A stretch of DNA of 12,703 bases, from positions 1 through 12,703 of the forward strand of contig CAZHCK010000071.1 of NCBI GenBank assembly GCA_964530915.1. Direction: 5' to 3'. The translations under genes and the position numbers were made by a program. Positions 1-7,800 of this stretch are shown piece after piece (the first letter of the stretch is position 1; every line of letters starts with the position of its first letter). The notes under the pieces were generated by a model. That model saw nothing but the letters and a program-made list of their open reading frames with translations. It made no database searches and was not told the origin of the DNA. This DNA is from Cloacibacterium sp964530915. Lineage in GTDB: Bacteria; Bacteroidota; Bacteroidia; Flavobacteriales; Weeksellaceae.

Positions 1-43
1 ATTTCTAAAATTTTTATTTAAAAGTTAGTTTTCACAAAAATAT

Positions 44-89
44 AAAAAAAGAGGCAAGTAGAAAGGAAAACCCATCAAGTTTTTTGCCT
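44..89 (-). terminator. Probable rho-independent terminator of the HMG-CoA reductase/DUF423 pair
   Basis: Read on the minus strand, AGGCAA (89-84) pairs with TTGCCT (57-52) and is followed by C and a run of seven T (50-44). The loop is long, about 26 nt, and holds a small GG/CC inner pairing, so the hairpin is weaker than the others in this window. It lies about 20 nt past the DUF423 stop, where an end of transcription is expected. Confidence 0.5.
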
Positions 90-110
90 AATTTTTAATG
101 ATAATTTATT

Positions 111-497
111 TTAAAACTTAGTCTTGGCGAAAACGTAGATTAATAAAGCCCAACCTAAAATCATAAACAAACCACCAATTGGAGTGATAGGTCCTAAAAA
201 TTTAAGATTTGTCTTTAAAACGTCTTGAAAACTCAAGAAATAAATGCTTACTGAGAATAGGAACGTTCCCAAAATAATGAACCAAGCGGTAGTTTTTTCT
301 ATTCCTGTTTCAAATTTTAAGAAAAATCCTATGAGGAGAAGGAGCAAAGCATGATACATTTGGTATTTTACACCGGTTTCAAAACTGGTCAATCTTTCTA
401 CAGAAAGAACTTTTTTTAAAGCATGCGCACCGAATGCTCCTAAAATTACAGAAGTTAATCCGTATACTGCGCCGATGATTAAGGTAAAGGTTTTCAT
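111..497 (-). CDS. DUF423 family small integral membrane protein (YgdD-like)
   Basis: A 128-residue, strongly hydrophobic protein with four likely membrane helices at about residues 4-27, 47-62, 69-90 and 98-123. The GAFGAHAL motif in helix 1 and the TPIGG motif before helix 4 are marks of the DUF423 family, inner-membrane proteins whose biochemical role is unknown. Length is normal for the family, so it looks intact. Its ATG shares one base with the TAA stop of the upstream HMG-CoA reductase gene (TAATG), so the two are probably cotranscribed and translationally coupled. This pairing does not by itself give a function. Family assignment is confident; role is not known. Confidence 0.9.
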   Translation of the reverse strand: MKTFTLIIGAVYGLTSVILGAFGAHALKKVLSVERLTSFETGVKYQMYHALLLLLIGFFLKFETGIEKTTAWFIILGTFLFSVSIYFLSFQDVLKTNLKFLGPITPIGGLFMILGWALLIYVFAKTKF

Positions 498-1825
498 TAT
501 TTATTTCTAAGTTTATTTAATTCTGAAATCACTTCGTGGTGACTTACGGTTTTATCTTTAAAATAGTTGACAAAATATTGTTTTTCTTCTTCTGTAGCGC
601 CAAATTGGTTTAAGATATTGAATAAATGCATTTTCATGTGTCCTTTTTGGATTCCTGTAGTTACCAATGAACGAAGTGCAGCAAAATTCTGAGCCAGACC
701 AGAAACAGCCAAAATACTCATCAATTCCTGAGCTGATGGTTTTCCAAGTAATGCTAAAGAAAATTTCACTAATGGATGAAGATTGGTTAAACCACCTACT
801 ACACCAACAGAAATTGGTAAATCTATCCAAAATCTGAAAATTCCATTGTCTGTAGTACAATGCGTAAGAGATTTGTATTTGCCATCTCTACTTGCATAAG
901 CATGCGCACAAGCTTCTGTAGCACGGAAATCATTTCCTGTAGCGATTACCACAGCATCTATACCGTTCATAACCCCTTTGTTATGCGTAGTTGCTCTATA
1001 TGGTTCTATTTCTGCAATGGTTACGGCTTGTTTAAATTTCCAAGCGAATTCTTCATTAGAAATTCCGCTGTCGTCCTTTAAATCGTCTATTTTACAAGAA
1101 ACTTCGGCTCTTACGATACAATCTGGAGTGAAGTTAGACAGAATATTCATCACAATCTGGAGTGAGTTTTTCTCCTCTTCTGAGAAAGCATCAGATTGAG
1201 CTATTTCTTCTTTTAACGTTTTCCCGAACTGTTCCAGACAAGAATTGATAAAATTAGCACCCATAGAATCTATAGTATTGAAACTAGCTTTGAGTTGATA
1301 ATAATTTGCTAATTCCGAAGTTTTATCTATGAGTTTAATATCTAAAATTCCGCCACCACGCTTTCTCATGTTTGCGGTAATGTCTTCTGTAGCTTCAAAG
1401 AGTTTTTTCTTTAAAGTAAAATTAAAAAAATGCAATAATTTATGCGCTTCTACTTTGAAGATAAAATGTGTGTGTCCTAATTTCTCGGTATTAATAATCG
1501 TGGTTTTGAAACCGCCTCTTTCTAACCAGAATTTTGCAGATTTAGATGCTGCAGCAACTACAGAACTTTCTTCTACAGCCATTGGTAAAGCCATCAATTT
1601 TCCATCAATAAGGAAATTGGGCGCAATTCCGTAAGGCATGTAAAAGTTGGTAATGGTATTTTCTGAGAATTCTTCGTGAAGTTTTTGTAAGTCTGGATTA
1701 TCGTTCCAATATTGCTGAAGAATTTGTTGGTATTCTTGGTTTCCTTGTAAATATTCGTTTATTAACCAATCAATTTTGTGTTGTTTCGAAAGTTTAGAAA
1801 AGCCTTCAATTGGTTTATGATTCAT
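497..1825 (-). CDS. mvaA: Hydroxymethylglutaryl-CoA reductase, class II (degradative-type fold)
   Basis: A 442-residue protein with the hallmarks of class II HMG-CoA reductases. An EESSVVAAAS segment (85-94) carries the catalytic Glu. DSMGAN (186-191) is the dinucleotide-binding motif. HNKGVMNGID (281-290) carries the catalytic Lys283, ATGND (295-299) the catalytic Asp299, and GHMKMH (395-400) the catalytic His396 in the mobile C-terminal flap. All four catalytic positions are present, and the length matches the family. The enzyme interconverts HMG-CoA and mevalonate with NAD(P)H. Class II enzymes are often named degradative, but flavobacteria make isopentenyl diphosphate through mevalonate, so a biosynthetic role is likely here (inference). 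It is the first gene of a pair with the DUF423 gene, and a -7-like element lies about 20 nt upstream of the ATG. Confidence 0.95.
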   Translation of the reverse strand: MNHKPIEGFSKLSKQHKIDWLINEYLQGNQEYQQILQQYWNDNPDLQKLHEEFSENTITNFYMPYGIAPNFLIDGKLMALPMAVEESSVVAAASKSAKFWLERGGFKTTIINTEKLGHTHFIFKVEAHKLLHFFNFTLKKKLFEATEDITANMRKRGGGILDIKLIDKTSELANYYQLKASFNTIDSMGANFINSCLEQFGKTLKEEIAQSDAFSEEEKNSLQIVMNILSNFTPDCIVRAEVSCKIDDLKDDSGISNEEFAWKFKQAVTIAEIEPYRATTHNKGVMNGIDAVVIATGNDFRATEACAHAYASRDGKYKSLTHCTTDNGIFRFWIDLPISVGVVGGLTNLHPLVKFSLALLGKPSAQELMSILAVSGLAQNFAALRSLVTTGIQKGHMKMHLFNILNQFGATEEEKQYFVNYFKDKTVSHHEVISELNKLRNK

Positions 1826-1845
1826 AGAATTGTTTTTTTACTTTT

Positions 1846-1853
1846 CAAAGATA
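1846..1853 (-). promoter_or_regulatory. -7 element of the HMG-CoA reductase gene
   Basis: The minus strand reads TATCTTTG, an exact match to the Bacteroidetes -7 consensus TAnnTTTG, ending 20 nt before the ATG. No TTG is visible at the usual 17-23 nt further upstream, so only half of a promoter is supported. Confidence 0.5.
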
Positions 1854-1976
1854 CAAAATTTGAAGAAGAAGACTAGAGTAGTGTTTTTACAAATAAACTA
1901 TGAGAGAAAGTGATAAAAAAAACAGTTTGAAATTCAAGTAAATAGAGATTTTTTGTAATTTTTTTTGTTTTAGCTA

Positions 1977-2006
1977 TTGCAAATAGAAAAATTTGTATTA
2001 AATTTG
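1977..2006 (+). promoter_or_regulatory. Promoter of the tRNA-Gln gene
   Basis: A TTG at 1977-1979, then 19 nt, then TAAATTTG at 1999-2006: a full match to the Bacteroidetes primary sigma factor promoter (TTG, 17-23 nt, TAnnTTTG). Transcription should start around 2012, about a dozen bases before the mature tRNA. It is a useful internal control, because this constitutive-type promoter has the TTG element that the five boxed promoters of the window lack. Confidence 0.75.
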
Positions 2007-2024
2007 CACCACCAAAAACGGTAT

Positions 2025-2095
2025 AGACTCATGGTGTAACGGTAGCACTACGGTTTTTGGTACCGTCTGTCGGGGTTCGAATCCCTGTGAGTCTA
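2025..2095 (+). tRNA. tRNA-Gln (anticodon UUG)
   Basis: A complete cloverleaf. The acceptor arm AGACTCA (2025-2031) pairs perfectly with TGAGTCT (2088-2094). The D stem is GTGT/GCAC. The anticodon stem ACGGT/ACCGT encloses loop TTTTGGT with anticodon TTG, which reads CAA/CAG glutamine codons. The T arm is CGGGG-TTCGAAT-CCCTG with one G-U pair. The discriminator base is A at 2095, and CCA is not encoded. An extra pair, T2024 with A2095, could lengthen the acceptor stem, so the ends are uncertain by one base. The gene has its own promoter and terminator. Confidence 0.95.
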
Positions 2096-2106
2096 CACTT
2101 ATAAAG

Positions 2107-2136
2107 AAACCTTCTGATTTTTCAGGAGGTTTTTTT
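2107..2136 (+). terminator. Rho-independent terminator after tRNA-Gln
   Basis: AACCTTCTGA (2108-2117) and TCAGGAGGTT (2122-2131) form a 10-bp stem with one G-U pair and a TTTT loop, followed by a T tract. It begins about 11 nt after the tRNA and insulates it from the boxed promoter that starts at 2143. Confidence 0.9.
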
Positions 2137-2142
2137 GTTTCT

Positions 2143-2206
2143 AAAAATTCTATAAAATTCCAAAAAAATTCTATAATGATCTGTTAATGTTATTGTTGAA
2201 TCTTTG
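2143..2206 (+). promoter_or_regulatory. Box promoter A: 21-bp direct repeat plus -7-like element
   Basis: The 13-mer AAAAATTCTATAA occurs at 2143-2155 and again at 2164-2176, an exact 21-bp period. The -7-like AATCTTTG is at 2199-2206, with its TTTG 26 nt beyond the second repeat. No TTG sits at the canonical distance. It is the most perfect of five equally spaced copies in the window and precedes the small gene at 2233, giving a leader of about 20 nt. It probably binds an activator next to RNA polymerase (inference). Confidence 0.7.
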
Positions 2207-2232
2207 CAATGTAAACATCAAAGATTAAGAAA

Positions 2233-2394
2233 ATGACAACGATAATACAAAACACTACCACTTTTGGATACAAAATAGTACACACTATTTTACAAAATGA
2301 ATACGTGCAATTATCTGCTCAATATCTTACCGCAGATTTTGTGATTATGGCATTAATTATAGAATCTAAGAAAATCCTACATAAAATTATCTAA
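2233..2394 (+). CDS. Small hypothetical protein, 53 residues
   Basis: An ATG-to-TAA frame for 53 residues (beginning MTTIIQNTTTFGYK, ending KILHKII) sits directly behind box promoter A and 17 nt ahead of the next gene. I recognise no family. It has a Thr/Asn-rich start, a mixed central part and a hydrophobic stretch (FVIMALIIE) before a Lys-rich C-terminus, so it could be a small membrane-associated or partner-binding protein. Support comes from its position: the boxed promoter would have no other close target, and the gene at 2412 follows without an obvious promoter. Codon use resembles the neighbours. It is too short for certainty. Confidence 0.6.
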   Translation: MTTIIQNTTTFGYKIVHTILQNEYVQLSAQYLTADFVIMALIIESKKILHKII

Positions 2395-2411
2395 CACCAA
2401 AAAACGAAACT

Positions 2412-2672
2412 ATGAATAATTTAAAACACATAGAGGATTATTTTATAAAGCTTCACAGGAATTTTGGTATTTCTGAATTGTCTTACCAGAACAGAAGATT
2501 AGAACTAGACGAAAGCAATATGAAACAATTGGTTTTCGCTTCTGAAGCTTTTGATGAGGAATTTGAAAATCTCGTAGATCATTGCTCTATGATTTATGAA
2601 GAATTACAAAAGGGCTTTTCTTTAAGAATAAGAAAAGATGTAAACAATAATTATTTAGTTAACGTAATTTAG
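2412..2672 (+). CDS. Hypothetical cytoplasmic protein, 86 residues
   Basis: An 86-residue, acidic, probably helical protein without signal peptide or membrane helix, beginning MNNLKHIEDYF. The middle is rich in Glu and Phe (EAFDEEFENLVDH), and the C-terminus is basic (RIRKDVNNN). I do not recognise the family. It lies 17 nt after the 53-residue gene and 14 nt before a small membrane protein gene, so the three probably form one operon driven by box promoter A. That suggests a role in the same response as the nearby sensor kinase (inference). The frame is open throughout and begins with ATG in an A-rich context. Confidence 0.75.
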   Translation: MNNLKHIEDYFIKLHRNFGISELSYQNRRLELDESNMKQLVFASEAFDEEFENLVDHCSMIYEELQKGFSLRIRKDVNNNYLVNVI

Positions 2673-2686
2673 AAAATTAGAAAGTC

Positions 2687-2944
2687 ATGAACATTTTATT
2701 ATTAATACTCGCAGCCATTTTTATTGGATATTCTATAGAAACATTCCATGAAAGTAGAACCAAACTGAATATCGTAAAAGTTATCTTATTCTCATTTTTA
2801 GTAGCATTTCTAGCTAGTGGAATAAGTGCTTATGTTTTAGATAAAAATCTATTTACAGATTTATTTGACGGAACGCTTCTTTTCAGCGGAATTGTAACGT
2901 CTATTATAACTACTTATTTTTTGAAATCTATCGTAAGTGAATAA
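2687..2944 (+). CDS. Small hypothetical membrane protein, 85 residues
   Basis: An 85-residue protein with three hydrophobic segments at about residues 1-17, 29-51 and 65-80, separated by short charged stretches (ESRTKLN after the first, DKNLFTDLFD after the second). It looks like a three-helix inner-membrane protein. No known family is recognised. It is the last gene of the likely operon that begins at 2233, starting 14 nt after the preceding stop. Box promoter B begins only 5 nt after its stop and no terminator intervenes, so transcription may continue into the outer-membrane gene. Confidence 0.75.
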   Translation: MNILLLILAAIFIGYSIETFHESRTKLNIVKVILFSFLVAFLASGISAYVLDKNLFTDLFDGTLLFSGIVTSIITTYFLKSIVSE

Positions 2945-2948
2945 AAAT

Positions 2949-3011
2949 AAAATTCTGTAACAGTTTCAGAAAATCATATAAAACAAAAGATTTCGGTTCT
3001 GTGCAACTTTG
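2949..3011 (+). promoter_or_regulatory. Box promoter B: 21-bp direct repeat plus -7-like element
   Basis: Half-sites AAAATTCTGTAA (2949-2960) and AAAATCATATAA (2970-2981) are 21 bp apart. The -7-like CAACTTTG is at 3004-3011, with its TTTG the same 26 nt beyond the second half-site as in the other four copies. No TTG lies at -33. It drives the outer-membrane protein gene at 3059. Confidence 0.65.
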
Positions 3012-3058
3012 CAATAACATAAAAACAATATAAAACTTAACACAAAAAATTTAAAATT
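3012..3058 (+). other. Guanine-free leader ahead of the outer-membrane gene
   Basis: The 47 bases from the promoter to the ATG contain no G at all and end in AAAATT directly before the start codon. Such a leader cannot form G-C pairs and should be unstructured. Similar G-free spacers precede three genes of the stress operon. It probably replaces a Shine-Dalgarno site in ribosome recruitment (inference). Confidence 0.6.
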
Positions 3059-3622
3059 ATGAAAAACGTAAAAAGAGCTATTTTAGGAATAGGAATTTTA
3101 TCAGCAGGTTTATTAAGCGCACAAAGTGCAGAAATGAATAACATGATTAAAATTGGAGGAAATGTAGGAATAGCTGCTCCATCTACCAATGCATCTGCAA
3201 ATTTAGGTTTAGATGTTGCTTATCAACATTTAGTAACTCCAGGATTTGGATTAGGGATTGCTACAGGTTATAACCACTTCTTCGGAAAAGACAATGATGG
3301 AATCGAAAATAATGATTTCGGAGTAGTTCCAGTAGCAGGTTTAATCAGAGTTTATCCTAAACAAACAGGATTTTATTTCGGAACAGATTTAGGATATGCA
3401 TTTATCACAGGTGATGAAAACGTAGCAGCTAATGCTCCTGTTGCAAGACCTGATGGTGGTTTTTATCTAAAACCAGAATTAGGATGGCATAACAGACATT
3501 GGAATGTAGCATTACAATATACCAAAGTATTCACCGGTTCTAAAGGAGACTTACCAGGACAAGATTTTAATGCAGCTTCTCTAGGTTTAGGTGTTGCTTA
3601 TAACATTCCTTTAGGTGAATAA
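3059..3622 (+). CDS. Outer-membrane beta-barrel protein
   Basis: A 187-residue exported protein. A signal peptide covers residues 1 to about 21 (basic MKNVKR, hydrophobic core, LLSA cleavage region). The mature part alternates short hydrophobic and polar stretches, is rich in Gly, Asn and aromatics, and has repeated strand-like segments (LGLDVAYQHL, GLGIATGYNHF, GFYFGTDLGYAF, FYLKPELGW, NVALQYTKVF, LGLGVAYNIPL). This matches the small eight-stranded outer-membrane barrel families of Bacteroidetes. The end is not the usual aromatic-terminated strand but a strand followed by LGE. It has its own boxed promoter and terminator. Its substrate or function is unknown; a stress-induced envelope role fits the context. 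Confidence 0.85.
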   Translation: MKNVKRAILGIGILSAGLLSAQSAEMNNMIKIGGNVGIAAPSTNASANLGLDVAYQHLVTPGFGLGIATGYNHFFGKDNDGIENNDFGVVPVAGLIRVYPKQTGFYFGTDLGYAFITGDENVAANAPVARPDGGFYLKPELGWHNRHWNVALQYTKVFTGSKGDLPGQDFNAASLGLGVAYNIPLGE

Positions 3623-3686
3623 TTTCATCCACAAAAACTAACAGTTAAAAAAGTAGTTTTCTCTTCATATAGTTTATTATTTAGTT

Positions 3687-3731
3687 AACTCTCACAAGTA
3701 CGGATTTATTTGTTATTTGTGAGAGTTTTTT
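3687..3731 (+). terminator. Terminator of the outer-membrane protein gene
   Basis: AACTCTCACAA (3687-3697) and TTGTGAGAGTT (3717-3727) form a perfect 11-bp stem with a 19-nt loop, followed by a T run to 3731. It lies about 65 nt past the stop codon and separates the outer-membrane gene from the regulatory operon. Confidence 0.85.
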
Positions 3732-3771
3732 AAGATTTTAGACAAAAACAATGAGAGCTTACTTTTTTTAC

Positions 3772-3779
3772 TAACTTTA
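3772..3779 (+). promoter_or_regulatory. -7-like element of the regulatory operon
   Basis: TAACTTTA departs from TAnnTTTG only in the last base, 19 nt before the ATG at 3799. No TTG is seen at the expected spacing, and the 21-bp direct repeats found at five other promoters are absent here. The signalling genes may therefore be expressed independently of the regulon. The leader (3780-3798) is also G-free. Confidence 0.4.
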
Positions 3780-3798
3780 TAAACTAAATAATAACACA

Positions 3799-4356
3799 AT
3801 GAAAATATTTACAAAATTCGACTATAACGCAGTTTGTAAAAAAGTATTAGAAGAAAAATTAGACCAATTAGGTGCTAAATATAGAGTAGTCGCTTTTGGT
3901 GAAGTAGAATTTTTAGAAAAAATTCCTGCCGAAAAGATGAAAGAATTCCGTGCAGAATTAGAAGAGTACGGCATTACCATTATCGAGAATCAAAAGACCG
4001 TTTTGATTGAAAAAATTAAAGAAGCAATCTTAGAAATGGTTCATTCTGAAGAGCCCATTAATGTAAAAGCTTCTGTTTATCTTACCGATAAACTTAATCA
4101 CAGTTACGGTTATCTATCCAATTTATTTTCAGAAGTTACGTTTAGTTCTATAGAGAACTACATTATGATGCAGAAAATAGAACACGCCAAAAATTTAATC
4201 ATTAAAGATAATCTTACTTTAACCGAAGTCGCTTATCGATTAAATTACAGCAGTGTAGCGCATTTAAGTACACAGTTTAAAAATATTACAGGAATTACAC
4301 CATCTCAGTTCCAGAGAATTATTACCAAACGTAGAGAAATTGCGAATAAAAAATAA
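3799..4356 (+). CDS. AraC-type transcriptional regulator with HMA-like N-terminal domain
   Basis: 185 residues in two parts. Residues 1 to about 65 resemble the ferredoxin-like HMA fold found at the N-terminus of a Bacteroidetes group of AraC-type regulators. The usual CxxC metal site is degraded: the first Cys is replaced by Asn10, and only Cys13 remains. After a helical linker (66-88), residues 90-175 form the AraC/XylS DNA-binding domain with both helix-turn-helix units (about 90-112, and 140-162 with LTEVAYRLNYSSVAHLSTQF), ending in the typical GITPSQF. It is first in an operon with a response regulator (17-nt gap) and a sensor kinase. As the only DNA-binding regulator seen here, it is the prime candidate to bind the five 21-bp-spaced direct repeats (inference). 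Confidence 0.9.
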   Translation: MKIFTKFDYNAVCKKVLEEKLDQLGAKYRVVAFGEVEFLEKIPAEKMKEFRAELEEYGITIIENQKTVLIEKIKEAILEMVHSEEPINVKASVYLTDKLNHSYGYLSNLFSEVTFSSIENYIMMQKIEHAKNLIIKDNLTLTEVAYRLNYSSVAHLSTQFKNITGITPSQFQRIITKRREIANKK

Positions 4357-4373
4357 ATCTAAATAAGAAAACT

Positions 4374-4820
4374 ATGCAAACAGATTACATTCACATCATC
4401 TTGGCAGATGACGACGAAGATGACAGATTATTCTTCACCGATGCTTTTTCTGAACTGAAAATCAATACCAAAGTTCATACTTACAATGATGGAGTAGAAC
4501 TCATGAATTATCTTAATTCAGATGAAGCGGTTCTACCACAAGTTCTTTTCCTAGACTTGAATATGCCTAAAAAGAATGGAATAGAATGTCTACACGAAAT
4601 AAAATCCAATAAAAAATTTGATGATATTGCCATTGCCATTTATTCTACCTCATCTTCAGAAGAGCATATAGAAGAAACTTTCGTAAGTGGCGCGAATATT
4701 TACATCAAAAAACCAAATGATTTTGATACGCTTAAAAAAGTTTTATCAGATGTAGTTGCGATTAATTGGCAATACCATACTTCTGGTCTTAATAAGGATA
4801 ATTTTTTACTGAGAATGTAA
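4374..4820 (+). CDS. Single-domain response regulator (CheY/Rcp1-like)
   Basis: 148 residues consisting of one receiver domain. The acidic pocket is Asp12/Asp13/Asp14, the phosphoacceptor is Asp61 in FLDLNMP, the switch Ser is Ser91 and the conserved Lys is Lys113 in KKP. No output domain follows; only about 25 extra residues extend the C-terminus. Such stand-alone receivers (Rcp1 type) are usually encoded next to PAS- or phytochrome-type kinases and pass the signal on through protein contacts. The kinase gene begins 6 nt after this stop, so the two are surely a cognate pair. The likely downstream partner is the AraC-type protein encoded just upstream, but nothing in the sequence shows that contact. 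Confidence 0.93.
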   Translation: MQTDYIHIILADDDEDDRLFFTDAFSELKINTKVHTYNDGVELMNYLNSDEAVLPQVLFLDLNMPKKNGIECLHEIKSNKKFDDIAIAIYSTSSSEEHIEETFVSGANIYIKKPNDFDTLKKVLSDVVAINWQYHTSGLNKDNFLLRM

Positions 4821-4826
4821 TTTTAT

Positions 4827-7800
4827 ATGAAATTTACGAACAGACCTCTTTTTCTTAAAATTATTTTTGCGATTACCATAGCAATTATACTTTTTATTTC
4901 TTCGGTTTCTTTCAAACATATTAGAGCATTGCATGATTCTAATGAAATAGTAGAACACACCTATCGTGTTCTGATAAAAATAGAGCATGTTTTTACTAAA
5001 ATTAAAAATGTAGAAATAGACAGAAGAAACTATTTATTGACTCATGACAAAAAATTAATCCGTCAAATCGAGTTTGATAAGGTAGAAATTAAACAAAATC
5101 TAGAACAACTCAGAGAAATAACTTCAGATAATCCTTACCATTTTCAAACGACTAAAAAATTAGAATCTTTAATAGAAAAAAAACTGAAAGTAGTAGACGA
5201 AGTCTTAGATCCTAACTTTGATTTAAATGATAACGAGAAAGTTACAGATAATATCTACAGAGGAAAAGCGGTGATGGATGAAATTTCTGCCATTATTAGA
5301 AATCTAAGACAATCTGAGACTCATCTTCTAGAAACCAGGTCTTTAAAAAGTGATCAAGTCAATAAATACACGCCACTCGTGAATTTATTGACCTTCTTTG
5401 TTACAATTGTTCTCTTAATTCTTGCCATTATCAAAATCAATAGAGATTTAAAAGAAGCTACCATCAATAATGAAAAACTAATTCTTGCAAATGAAACCGC
5501 GAATCTTGCCGAACAAATCGGTAATTACGGAACATGGCAACTTAATGTAGAAACCAAAAAATATACTTTTTCCGAAAATGAATATCATCTCTTAGGTTAT
5601 GAGCCTAATTCTTTAGAAGATAATTATGAAGGATTTATGAATAGAATTCATCCTGAAGACTTGTATTACGTACAAGGAATTGTCTCCGAGATGATTAATC
5701 ATGAAACCTTATCACCATTCACTTACAGAATCATTAGAAACGATGGTGAAGTAAGATATCTGCGTGCTTCTGGTAAAATGATAAAAAATCTTAAAAACGA
5801 AAAAATCTTATTAGGAATTACCAGCGATGTAACAGAAGAGATAGAAAATCAAAAAAATATTTCAGAAAAAAATATTGAATTAGAAAAGAAAAACAGAACT
5901 CTTTTCTTGGCTAATGAAACCAATAAAGAAGCAGAAATTGCTGGTAATTACGGTACTGCACAATGGTTTGTAAAAGATAATAGATTTATATTTTCTGATA
6001 ATAATTACCGCTTATTTGGTCTAGATCCTAAAGATAAACCAGAGTTTTCAGAATTATTTAAACAAGTGCATCCAGATGATAAAGCAATGGTAGATGCAAA
6101 GTTGGATGAAATGGCAGAAAACAAATCTTTTTATCCATATATCATCAGAATTATTAGAGCAGATAATCAAGAAATCAAATATCTGTCGATTAATAATAAG
6201 CACATAAGAGATGACAATAATGAAGAGTATGTACTCATTATTTCTCTAGATGTTACCGAAATTTTCAAAGCACAAAACACCATTTTAGAGAGAAATAAAG
6301 AACTCGAAAAAATCAATAACGAAATGTTGCTCTCTAATAATGCATTGAAATTTGGCGAAAAAATTGGTGGTTATGGAAACTGGAGTTGGAATATCAAAGA
6401 AAACAGTTGGTATTTTTCAGACAATTTATACAAATTATTGGGAGCCGAACCAAAATCTTTTGAGTCTAACCTAGATAATTATTATAACTATGTACATCCA
6501 GAAGATTTAGAATATTTTAAAAGTGTAATGGCAAAAATGGAAGAAGAAGAAAATCTTCCTGCCTTTACTTATAGAATTCTGAGACCTTCAGGAGAAATTA
6601 TTCATGTAAAAGGAGTAGGAAGCCCAACTTATGATGCCAATGGAAATAAATTTTTGGCAGGAGTTGTAGTTAATATTTCAGAAGAAGTTAAACGAAGTCA
6701 TACTCTTCAAAAAGCTTTCGAAGAACTTAAATATTACAATGAAAGTAGTAAAGAGGCAGAAATTATCGGGAAATATGGTTTCTGGAAATGGAATGTAGAC
6801 AAAACTGAATTTGAGTTTTCGGATAATATTTTCAGACTTTTTGGGGTAGAAAAAGAAAATTTTGATTCTAAAGTAGATAATTTCATTCCGTATGTATATC
6901 CAGAAGATTTAGAGTATGTTTTAGAAAATCTTCAGAAATTACAGAATAAAGATAAAAACGCAAAACCTTACGAACATAGAATTGTAAAAAAAGATACTGG
7001 CGAAATAAGATACATTAGAGTTTCTAATAAGCCGATTGAAGATTCAGATGAAGGTTTTTATTATCTGATGATTACGCAAGATATTACCGAAGAAGTCAAT
7101 AAAAATATAGAAACCAATCAAAAAAATAGAGAACTGGAAGCGTCTAACAAAGAATTGCAGGCATTCAACTATGTTGCCAGTCATGATTTGCAAGAGCCGT
7201 TAAGAAAAATTGAAACTTTCATCTCTAGGTTGGAAGCCAAAGATTATCAAAATCTTACGGAAACTGGTCAACAGTACTTCGATAGAATAAAAGTTGCAGC
7301 TGGAAGAATGAGGTTGCTCATCAAAGATTTACTGCAATTCTCCAGAACTAATAAATCTGAACAAGTTTTCGAAAAAGCAGACCTTAATGATTTGCTGGAA
7401 AACGCAAAACACGAAATTGCAGAACCTATAGAAGAGAAAAAAGCAGTGATTCATACCGCTCATCTTCCGAAAATGAAAGTGATTCCTTTCCAGATTCAGC
7501 AGTTGTTTATCAATTTATTGGGTAATTCTATTAAATATTCTAAGCCAGATGTTGCTCCAGAAATCAAAATAGATTACGAAAAAGCATCATTTGAAAAAGT
7601 AGGAAATATAACTTTCACTGCAAAGAGAATTTTCCACAAGTTTACTTTTACAGATAACGGAATTGGTTTCTCACCAGAATATTCGGAAAGAATATTTGAG
7701 CTTTTCAGCAGATTGCACAATAAAGACGAAATAGCAGGAACTGGAATTGGTTTAGCCATTTGTAAAAAAATTGTAGACAATCATAAAGGTTTTATCTTCG

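Noticed and set aside
860..1634. Open plus-strand frames of 73-101 codons at 860, 978 and 1329.
   Set aside because: They lie antisense to the HMG-CoA reductase gene, which has all catalytic motifs; the antisense proteins show no domain-like composition.
1999..2006. Possible copy of the boxed promoter ahead of tRNA-Gln.
   Set aside because: It has a canonical TTG and TAnnTTTG with 19-nt spacing and no half-sites at the required offsets, so it is an ordinary promoter.
2024..2096. Attachment site of an integrated element at the tRNA gene.
   Set aside because: No repeat of the tRNA 3' end is seen in the window, and no integrase gene is present.
3772..3779. Possible sixth copy of the boxed promoter ahead of the AraC-type gene, suggesting autoregulation.
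   Set aside because: At the required offsets (3721 and 3742) there is terminator stem and GACAAAAACA rather than half-sites, so the spacing rule fails.
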